DNA of 50,850 nucleotides, taken from contig NZ_JMKW01000015.1 of the NCBI RefSeq assembly GCF_000686565.1, positions 1 to 50,850 of the forward strand, in the 5' to 3' direction. Shown in pieces: positions 44,665 to 50,850 of the stretch. Position numbers and translations under genes: made by a program. The number at the start of each line of letters is the position of its first letter. Within the stretch, counting starts at the first letter, position 1. A model generated the notes under the pieces. The model was not told where the DNA came from. It did no database searches and was given only the letters and a program-made list of their open reading frames with translations. The DNA comes from Helicobacter bilis ATCC 51630. Its GTDB lineage: Bacteria > Campylobacterota > Campylobacteria > Campylobacterales > Helicobacteraceae.

Positions 44665-45351
44665 ATGAAGTTATGTATCGCCCTTGATATGCCAAGTATG
44701 CAGGAAAATCTTGCTTTAGCAAAAGAAGTTAAAAAGCATTTTAGTAACGAAGAGATATGGCTAAAAGTTGGACTGCGTAGCTTTGTGCGTGATGGCAGGG
44801 ATTTTGTGTGTATGTTGCAGGATTTAGGTTTTAAAATCTTTTTAGATTTAAAGATTTATGATATACCCAATACCATGCTTGATTGCGTCCATGAGTGTCA
44901 TCAACTCGGCGTAGATATGATGACTATCCATGCAAGTTGTGGTAAAGAGGCGATGAAGTCTATTGCTAAATTTTTACGCACAGAATCTTCAAATATGCGT
45001 GTTGTAGCTGTGAGTGCTTTAACAAGTTTTGATGAATCTGGCTTTAGAGAGATATATAATACTTCTATTAAAGAGGGTGTAAAATCCCTTGCAAATATCG
45101 TGTATGAAAGCGGGATTGATGGGCTTGTATGCTCGATTGATGAAGTCTCACTCATAAAAAGCATATCAAATACGCTATGTTGTGTAACGCCGGGCATACG
45201 ATTAGAAGATTCTAATAATGACGATCAAAAAAGAGTGGCAAGTGTGAGTGTAGCAAAAAAAATGGGAAGTGACTTTATAGTTGTTGGGCGACCTATTTAT
45301 AATGCAAATGATAAATTCAGCGTGATTAAGCGGATTTTAAGTGATATGTAG
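44665..45351 (+). CDS. pyrF: Orotidine 5'-phosphate decarboxylase
   Basis: PyrF makes UMP from OMP in pyrimidine synthesis. The catalytic network Asp-Leu-Lys-x-x-Asp-Ile-Pro-Asn-Thr is present (Phe-Leu-Asp-Leu-Lys-Ile-Tyr-Asp-Ile-Pro-Asn-Thr, about 57-68), as are Val-Thr-Pro-Gly-Ile-Arg and Val-Val-Gly-Arg-Pro-Ile-Tyr near the C-terminus. At 228 residues it is of normal size. The ATG lies one nt after the nusB stop, so ribH-nusB-pyrF form an operon; H. pylori has the same genes close together at its origin-side start, as I recall. Confidence 0.96.
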   Translation: MKLCIALDMPSMQENLALAKEVKKHFSNEEIWLKVGLRSFVRDGRDFVCMLQDLGFKIFLDLKIYDIPNTMLDCVHECHQLGVDMMTIHASCGKEAMKSIAKFLRTESSNMRVVAVSALTSFDESGFREIYNTSIKEGVKSLANIVYESGIDGLVCSIDEVSLIKSISNTLCCVTPGIRLEDSNNDDQKRVASVSVAKKMGSDFIVVGRPIYNANDKFSVIKRILSDM

Positions 45352-45385
45352 CTATAAGTATTCTACTTTAAAATAAGGAATGGCA

Positions 45386-45571
45386 ATGATTACGCAAGTG
45401 CAAATATTTACCGCGAAAACAACAGAAGAGTTACAAAAAAAGATGAATGAATTTTGCGTGGATTTTTTCCCCGAAGAGATTGTAAATTTTAAGGTAGCAA
45501 AGATTTATACACAAGCACAAGAAGAAGAACAATGGCTAGGCTATATTGTGTATAAAAAGAATGAATACTAA
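45386..45571 (+). CDS. Small protein, possibly Cse60-like
   Basis: This 61-residue protein has alternating helix and strand and no signal or membrane segment. It has Thr-Glu-Glu-Leu-Gln-Lys-Lys-Met-Asn-Glu-Phe and ends with Leu-Gly-Tyr-Ile-Val-Tyr-Lys-Lys, loosely like the small Cse60-type family. ATG 45386 is chosen over 45380 because AAGGAA (45375-45380) then has good spacing. It follows pyrF by 34 nt, and a hairpin terminator follows the stop, so it is probably the last gene of the ribH operon. Confidence 0.65.
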   Translation: MITQVQIFTAKTTEELQKKMNEFCVDFFPEEIVNFKVAKIYTQAQEEEQWLGYIVYKKNEY

Positions 45572-45573
45572 TG

Positions 45574-45600
45574 TTTTGCATTAATGCAAAATTTTTGTTT
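45574..45600 (+). terminator. Rho-independent terminator after the small protein
   Basis: TTTTGCATTAATGCAAAA (45574-45591) is an 18-bp perfect palindrome that folds as a 7-bp stem with loop TTAA. It is followed by TTTTTGTTT. It begins two nt past the stop codon and probably ends the ribH-nusB-pyrF transcript. Confidence 0.55.
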
Positions 45601-45727
45601 GCTTGAGTATAGATTAGGCAAATAAGAGATTCTTGCCCTACAAGGCAAAATCTGCAAAGCAAAGTCTATTGTGTGCTAGAATATCAATGAACCTATGAGT
45701 GAATCTATCAATCAATAAAGGCATATA

Positions 45728-47518
45728 ATGAAAGCTAAAAAAAGCACACTTTATGAATGTCAGCATTGCGGTTGGCAAAGTAGCAAATGGCTTGGTAAAT
45801 GTCCAAATTGTAGTGCATGGGAAAGTCTTATCGAGTTAAAGGGTGAAGAGTTAAGCTACGCATATTCTAGCAATAACACACAAACTACACACTCTAGCAC
45901 AAAAGCCCTGCCTATCACGCAAGTGCAAGAAGAAGTGCTAGATAGGTTTAGCTCCACGCAAAGTGAGCTTGATATTGTGCTTGGTGGTGGGATAGTGCGA
46001 GGTGGGCTTTATCTCATCGGTGGGAGTCCGGGTGTTGGTAAATCTACTTTGCTTTTAAAGGTGGCAGGTGGATTGGCAAATGGCGAGTCTTATAATATAG
46101 ATTCTAATCCTTACACAAATAATCTGGCTTTAAACACAGAATCTAGTGCTACTTTTCATACAAATGATACAAGTTTAGATAATCAAGCAAATTCTTATAA
46201 TAGCTTTTCAAATACAATTCAAAGTGAGAAGCAACAAAATCTAGATTCTAATCCTTGTCATGTTGAGCGTAGCGAAATATCTAGCATAGAATCCAACAAA
46301 GATATTTCGCCTTTTTCAAAGGCTCGCACGAGCAAAGCTCTTGCCCATACTTGCAAATATGACAATATGCAAAATTTAGATTCTAAAAATTACACCCTAA
46401 ACCCTGCAACCCACCCAGATTTGACACAGAATCTAGAATCTAATCAAATAACACAAAAAGCTTCGCACCAGCCCATAAAGACAGAGAATCTAAACTCCAA
46501 AACCACACAAAAAACCGGCAGAAAAGTGCTTTATGTAAGCGGTGAAGAAAGCCTTAGTCAAATACATAATCGTGCAAAACGATGTCATTGCTTGAGTGAT
46601 AATCTCTATCTATTAAGCGAGATTAATATCTTAGAGATTAAGGAAAATCTGTTAAATGGTGGCTTTGAAGTTTGCATTATAGATTCTATACAAACGATTT
46701 ATTCGCCTAATCTCACAGCAGCACCCGGCTCTGTCTCACAAGTGCGAGAGATTACATTCGAGCTTATGCGACTTGCAAAAAGCTTTAATATCGCCATGTT
46801 TATCATCGGGCATATTACAAAAGATGGGCAGATTGCAGGTCCTAGAGTGCTAGAACATATGGTTGATTGTGTGCTGTATTTTGAGGGAGAGAGAAGCAAT
46901 GAGCTAAAGATTTTGCGAGGGTTTAAAAATCGTTTCGGCACGACAAGCGAGATTGGAATCTTTGAGATGAAAGCACATGGTTTAGTGAGTGCAAATGAAG
47001 CAACAAAGAAGTTTTTTAACGCAAAAAAGGATATGTCTGGTAGTGCAGCAGTAGCGATTATGGAGGGAAGCAGATGTATAGTCGTAGAGATTCAAGCCCT
47101 AACTTGTGAGAATGAATATGGTGTCCCAAAACGCCTTACAAATGGCTTTGATAGCAATCGGCTTAATATGATTCTAGCCTTGCTTGAGAAAAAGCTAGGT
47201 ATCCATTTGCATAAACATGATGTTTTTGTGAATGTTGCTGGTGGGATTAAGATTAGTGAAACAAGTGCGGATTTAGCCCTTATTGCAAGCATTTTATCAA
47301 GCTATAAAAATCGCCCATTAAGATCAAGCACAGCTTTCATTGGCGAAGTAAGTTTGATTGGTGATATTAGAGAGGTGGGTGGGCTTGAGTTGCGATTGAA
47401 AGAGTTGGCAAACTTTGGCTTTAAAAATGCCATAGTCCCAAATATCCCAAAAGGCTATAAGGGGCAGGTAAAATGCACTCAAGCATTAGAGGTGGCACAG
47501 ATTATTGAGTGGATGTGA
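45728..47518 (+). CDS. radA: DNA repair protein RadA with an internal insertion
   Basis: RadA (Sms) is a RecA-like branch-migration ATPase used in recombination and natural transformation. The N-terminal zinc finger (Cys11, 14, 25, 28), Walker A Gly-Gly-Ser-Pro-Gly-Val-Gly-Lys-Ser (98-106), Tyr-Val-Ser-Gly-Glu-Glu-Ser, the RadA motif Lys-Asn-Arg-Phe-Gly (about 400-404) and the Lon-like C-terminal domain are all present. It is 596 residues long against about 450. Residues about 121-262 (nucleotides about 46088-46510) between Walker A and the next strand are repeat-derived, including CHVERSEISSIES. The insert lies just after the first helix of the ATPase core, so it must loop out for activity. 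Confidence 0.95.
   Translation: MKAKKSTLYECQHCGWQSSKWLGKCPNCSAWESLIELKGEELSYAYSSNNTQTTHSSTKALPITQVQEEVLDRFSSTQSELDIVLGGGIVRGGLYLIGGSPGVGKSTLLLKVAGGLANGESYNIDSNPYTNNLALNTESSATFHTNDTSLDNQANSYNSFSNTIQSEKQQNLDSNPCHVERSEISSIESNKDISPFSKARTSKALAHTCKYDNMQNLDSKNYTLNPATHPDLTQNLESNQITQKASHQPIKTENLNSKTTQKTGRKVLYVSGEESLSQIHNRAKRCHCLSDNLYLLSEINILEIKENLLNGGFEVCIIDSIQTIYSPNLTAAPGSVSQVREITFELMRLAKSFNIAMFIIGHITKDGQIAGPRVLEHMVDCVLYFEGERSNELKILRGFKNRFGTTSEIGIFEMKAHGLVSANEATKKFFNAKKDMSGSAAVAIMEGSRCIVVEIQALTCENEYGVPKRLTNGFDSNRLNMILALLEKKLGIHLHKHDVFVNVAGGIKISETSADLALIASILSSYKNRPLRSSTAFIGEVSLIGDIREVGGLELRLKELANFGFKNAIVPNIPKGYKGQVKCTQALEVAQIIEWM
46255..46365 (+). repeat. In-frame hairpin element, radA copy
   Basis: The left arm CTTGTCATGTTGAGCG starts at 46254-46255 and the inverted right end ATATGACAA is at 46357-46365. 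This copy is about 111 bp because of an extra roughly 35-bp G/C-richer piece encoding Ser-Lys-Ala-Arg-Thr-Ser-Lys-Ala-Leu-Ala. Its translation begins Cys-His-Val-Glu-Arg-Ser-Glu-Ile-Ser. Confidence 0.65.
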
Positions 47519-47568
47519 TTTTTCTTAGGTATTGGTATATTTTATTCGGGCGTAACAAAATATTTTAA

Positions 47569-47577
47569 TGCTACAAT
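47569..47577 (+). promoter_or_regulatory. Extended -10 box of the AddB-like gene
   Basis: TGCTACAAT lies 24 nt before the ATG at 47602, and 50 nt past the radA stop, so the gene probably has its own promoter. Confidence 0.45.
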
Positions 47578-47601
47578 TACACGCAAAAATGAAGGAATGC
47601 T

Positions 47602-50241
47602 ATGGATAATGTTACGCAATTACAGAATCTTTTTACCACAAAACAACCCTTATTTATATTAAGTAGCACACGATATAAAAAGGAATTTTACCTGCATTTT
47701 AAGGCGAAAAGCAGTTTAGATTTTAACCTGCATTTAAATACAGAATCCAATGAAATACTCAATAATTGCTTTATGCTATTTGATACAAAATCTCATCAAA
47801 CATTTAATAATAAAGATTCTATAATTCTGCCTTATGCCCTAAGTATAGATGAGTTTTTCACAAAAATAACCTTTAGTGATTACGCTATGATACCCAATAA
47901 TGTGCGTGATTTTTTCATGTTTCAAGCCCTGCAAAATGTAAAGCAAAAAACAAAAAACACACAGAAAAAAACACAGGACTTTTTAAACTTTGAAACAAGC
48001 TTTATGCTATTTTTACAAACTTCTTCTGTGCTATTGCAATTTTATGATGAGTTAAGAGAACACAAGATTGCAATAACAAAAGAGAGTTTAGAAGAGTTTG
48101 CAAATATCGATAGCTATGAGGAATATAGCGAGCAATTAAGCCTTTTAGCAGAGATTTATGCGGAGTATAACTTATTATTAAAGGCAAATGAACTCACAGA
48201 TTCTATATACAGCGACACAACACAAAGCTATAATATTTTTAGTGAATATATACAGAGTTTTTCAAGCATACATATAGAGTTAGAGGGCTTTATATCGCCA
48301 CTGCAATATGAGATTCTAGAGCGTGTGAGTGGCATTACCCCAGTCTTTCTTTACTTTAAGACAGATAGCTACAATATGGGGCATTTTCAGTTTTTAAAGC
48401 AAGAATTAGAATCTTTTAAAAGCTATATTTATAATTTGCAGACTAAAGATTTATTTACACAAGACACAAAAAGATTAAAAAGACAAAATATTAAACTCTA
48501 CAAAACTACAAAAAGACTAAGTCAAGCAAACCTAGCCCTAGCCTTAGCCAACAAATGGCAGGAAGAGATATTACAAAACAAGGCAAGTGAAAACGACTTT
48601 GCAATAATTTTACCTAGCGAGAGTTTCTGCAATCACTTATTAACACTAGATTCTAATCATATCTTTAACTTTGCGATGGGGATACATATCGCCTATTTAG
48701 AATCTTATAATCTATTATTATCCTTATATGATTCTTATATGCAGACAAAAGTATTTGATATAGCCCCGCTTTTAGAAAGTGATAGCTATGATACACAAAA
48801 GCTTAATGAATTAAAAGAGCAATGTTTGCAAGATTCTACAATTATTTCCAATCCAAATATACTGCATTTAGAAAAGATTCTAATGCTATTATTTGAAAAT
48901 GAAGAAGCCCTATTAGCACAAATAGCACAAATACTCTCAACCTTTAATCATATCGCAAATAGAAACTTTTTTAATGTCAATACATTGCATTTTGAGAATC
49001 TTTTTACTTTGTTTATGCGTGAAATTGCAGGGTTAAAAATCAATCATGTAGCAGGTGGTAAGATAAAAGTCATTGGCACACTAGAGGCAAGAAATCTGCA
49101 TTTCAAAGAAGTGCTAATACTTGATTTTAGCGATAATTTTGTCCCAAATGTTACACATGATGATATGTTTTTAAACTCTAAGATTAGATCTCACTATGGT
49201 ATGCCGACAAGAAAAGATAAAGAAAATCTCTATAAGCACCACTACTACAATATTATGAAAAACACAGAAATAACGCATATTAGCTTTGTAAATAATGAAG
49301 AACAGATAGAATCAAATATGCTATTTGAAATCGGCTGCAATACAGAATCAGCCCAATCCATTGACACACTTTATAGCTACTATGATATGACTAAACAAGC
49401 TAATATAACATTTTATGAAGATGAATATAAACCATTTGGGAAAGTAGAAAATTTAAGTGCTACCGCATTGAATGTATATAATGAATGTGAGCGTAAATTC
49501 TACTACCGCTATGTTGAGGGTTTGAAAGAAGAGAGAACGCAAAGTCAGTATTTTGGCAGCGTTATACATGAATGGCTTTGTGAATCTTATAAACCTTATA
49601 TTGAAGAGACATTAACACTAGATTCTATAAATGCAATAGAATCTAGCTTTTTTTCTAAATTTTATGCCCTAAATACTTTACTTACACAAAACAACCAAGA
49701 AGAAAGCATAGAAATAGATATGAAAACTTTCGTAAAACTTGATAGCTTTACCCCATATATGAGAGCCTTTTTTGAGTATGAGAGAGAGAGGGTAAAAAAG
49801 CATTCTATAAAGATTCTAGGACTTGAATATACTTTTCGCATAGAAAACTTCCGCATAAATGCCACTCAAGATACAGACTATACACTCAATGGGGCAATAG
49901 ATAGGATAGATATGGTGGGTAATGAGATTGTGCTATATGATTATAAAAGCGGGGCTAGCTTGCCTAAGAGTTCTGACTTACAAATGCCTTTTTATGCGAT
50001 GTGTGCGAATGAAATGCCACTCTTGCAACCACATAATGGCTTACATACAAAATTAGCATACTATCATCTTGGAGCAAAGGATATAAATAAGATTCTAGTA
50101 TTTAATGATGAAAAGAAATTGAATGAGAATATACAAAAGATTCAAGAAATACTTAAGACTTTTGGTGAAACAAATGAAATGACAGAGAAATTATCTACAT
50201 GCAAAGATTGTCAATACGCTCTTTTGTGTAATAGGGCATAG
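47602..50241 (+). CDS. addB: AddB-like PD-(D/E)XK nuclease of the AddAB/RecBCD-type complex
   Basis: This 879-residue protein is of the divergent Campylobacterota AddB type, which with AddA processes double-strand breaks for RecA. The C-terminal nuclease domain is clear: Asn-Glu-Cys-Glu-Arg-Lys-Phe-Tyr-Tyr-Arg-Tyr (first Fe-S cysteine, about 630), Gly-Ser-Val-Ile-His-Glu-Trp-Leu, Ile-Asp-Arg-Ile-Asp, Leu-Tyr-Asp-Tyr-Lys-Ser-Gly (active-site Asp-x-Lys), and Cys-Lys-Asp-Cys-x5-Cys at the end (three further cluster cysteines). The N-terminal part is a degenerate helicase-like region without an obvious Walker A. Asp-Ser and Glu-Ser pairs from the local motif occur as scattered single units. It lies next to radA, another recombination gene. 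Confidence 0.88.
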   Translation: MDNVTQLQNLFTTKQPLFILSSTRYKKEFYLHFKAKSSLDFNLHLNTESNEILNNCFMLFDTKSHQTFNNKDSIILPYALSIDEFFTKITFSDYAMIPNNVRDFFMFQALQNVKQKTKNTQKKTQDFLNFETSFMLFLQTSSVLLQFYDELREHKIAITKESLEEFANIDSYEEYSEQLSLLAEIYAEYNLLLKANELTDSIYSDTTQSYNIFSEYIQSFSSIHIELEGFISPLQYEILERVSGITPVFLYFKTDSYNMGHFQFLKQELESFKSYIYNLQTKDLFTQDTKRLKRQNIKLYKTTKRLSQANLALALANKWQEEILQNKASENDFAIILPSESFCNHLLTLDSNHIFNFAMGIHIAYLESYNLLLSLYDSYMQTKVFDIAPLLESDSYDTQKLNELKEQCLQDSTIISNPNILHLEKILMLLFENEEALLAQIAQILSTFNHIANRNFFNVNTLHFENLFTLFMREIAGLKINHVAGGKIKVIGTLEARNLHFKEVLILDFSDNFVPNVTHDDMFLNSKIRSHYGMPTRKDKENLYKHHYYNIMKNTEITHISFVNNEEQIESNMLFEIGCNTESAQSIDTLYSYYDMTKQANITFYEDEYKPFGKVENLSATALNVYNECERKFYYRYVEGLKEERTQSQYFGSVIHEWLCESYKPYIEETLTLDSINAIESSFFSKFYALNTLLTQNNQEESIEIDMKTFVKLDSFTPYMRAFFEYERERVKKHSIKILGLEYTFRIENFRINATQDTDYTLNGAIDRIDMVGNEIVLYDYKSGASLPKSSDLQMPFYAMCANEMPLLQPHNGLHTKLAYYHLGAKDINKILVFNDEKKLNENIQKIQEILKTFGETNEMTEKLSTCKDCQYALLCNRA

Positions 50242-50376
50242 GGGGGTTTGGAATCTAAACTTTGCTAGATTGAGTATTATTTTTATCAGCAATGTTTTCC
50301 ATAAGTGTAAAAATGCAAAAATAAGCAATTCTAGCAAATAAAAAAATAATTAACTTTGGAATTCAGTAAAAAAATA

Positions 50377-50385
50377 TGTTAGAAT
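50377..50385 (+). promoter_or_regulatory. Extended -10 box of the last gene
   Basis: TGTTAGAAT (TAGAAT at 50380-50385) lies 47 nt before the ATG at 50433. Confidence 0.35.
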
Positions 50386-50432
50386 ACAAACTTTAATTCT
50401 ATAACAAAGGGTTACTTGCCAAAGGGATTTAT

Positions 50433-50840
50433 ATGGAAACAAATGTGATTGTTATTGTTGGAAGTTTTGTTGTTGTTGTTGTGTTATTTATCTTTGCACT
50501 TTTTAAGTTTGTGCTATCGAATAAGCCAAAAGAAAGAGAGTTTGACATTGATTTAACAGGTGGATTTAGTGTTGAAAGTGTTATGATGGTGTTAGATTCT
50601 AGCTCTAGCTCACTAGACGATTTACAAGAAGTGCTAGATAAGCTTTTTAGCGAATATGATAAATTGGAACTAAGCAAACTACAAATTAAAAACATTCTCA
50701 TTGCCCTATCTCTCCACAAAAACGCACAAAAAGATATTATTATCGAGACTCAAAAAAGATTTGAAGAAAAACACCCAGAACTTGCTATGGAGTTTGAACG
50801 ATCTGTAAAAAAGGGGCTTGATGCAAGGGGGAGAAGATAG
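50433..50840 (+). CDS. Small single-pass membrane protein of unknown function
   Basis: This 135-residue protein has one N-terminal membrane helix (about 5-27, Val/Ile/Phe-rich). A hydrophilic, mainly helical cytosolic or periplasmic domain follows, with an acidic Ser-rich stretch (Ser-Ser-Ser-Ser-Ser-Leu-Asp-Asp-Leu) and a basic tail ending Ala-Arg-Gly-Arg-Arg. I recognise no family. The start follows CAAAGGGATTTAT. The gene ends ten nt before the window edge, so its operon context to the right cannot be seen. Confidence 0.75.
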   Translation: METNVIVIVGSFVVVVVLFIFALFKFVLSNKPKEREFDIDLTGGFSVESVMMVLDSSSSSLDDLQEVLDKLFSEYDKLELSKLQIKNILIALSLHKNAQKDIIIETQKRFEEKHPELAMEFERSVKKGLDARGRR

Positions 50841-50850
50841 GGGGTTATAG

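Overview
The window reads as chromosome of a Helicobacter species, most likely an enterohepatic one. Many proteins look like Helicobacter/Campylobacter orthologues: an ArsR-type regulator, FlgR without a DNA-binding domain, a UPF0763/DUF2603 protein, an AddB-like nuclease, an Hcp-like Sel1 protein and a Campylobacter/Helicobacter-type major porin. Local order also fits as I recall it: a FapA-like gene beside murJ-cysS, dapA with an SDR gene, and ribH-nusB-pyrF. The DNA is AT-rich. Species assignment is inference only.

Layout. 1-3438: a frameshifted outer-membrane protein gene, a dCache chemoreceptor and a gene-poor stretch. 3439-9731: DinB-like protein, cysS and murJ on the minus strand, then a divergent FapA-like gene. 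9948-13650: dapA, a FabL-like reductase and a repeat-riddled membrane protein. 13754-16511: a small HTH protein and an OLD-like ATPase/TOPRIM gene, switched out of frame by a 14-G tract. 16670-24544: Hcp-like protein, argF, DUF2603 protein, pth, a MarC-type protein, panB, an orphan ABC ATPase and a phosphohexomutase. 24801-29155: a two-gene operon with a CDP-glycerol glycerophosphotransferase-like protein and a YidC/Oxa1-sulfatase fusion. 29632-35579: major porin, a SIMPL-like gene with an internal stop, a Dsb-like protein, an ArsR-like regulator, a lipoprotein and ung. 35912-35989: tRNA with CAT anticodon. 36207-50840: htpG, asd, an exported protein, flgR, mutY, ribH-nusB-pyrF, a small protein, radA, an AddB-like gene and a small membrane protein.

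Two sequence-level signals cut across the genes. First, the octamer-like string TAGAATCTA/TAGATTCTA (core GAATCT or GATTCT) recurs throughout, in coding and non-coding DNA, and in reading frame often yields Leu-Asp-Ser-Lys or Leu-Glu-Ser-Lys. Second, a hairpin-shaped element of about 75-80 bp, with TTGTCATGTTGAGCG-like ends in inverted orientation, sits in frame inside at least five genes (murJ, pth, radA, the CDP-glycerol transferase-like gene and the gene at 11674). It adds a Cys-His-Val-Glu-Arg-Ser-Glu type peptide, and a second G/C-rich module is also shared between genes. Together they lengthen conserved enzymes greatly: Pth is about 2.4 times and NusB about 3 times its usual size.

The most system-like candidates are the phase-variable HTH/OLD-like cassette, probably mobile-DNA defence, and the CDP-glycerol transferase plus YidC-sulfatase operon, which suggests a glycerophosphate-type surface decoration in a Gram-negative bacterium. 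Both functions are inferred from domains and context. No CRISPR array, insertion sequence, prophage or rRNA was seen.
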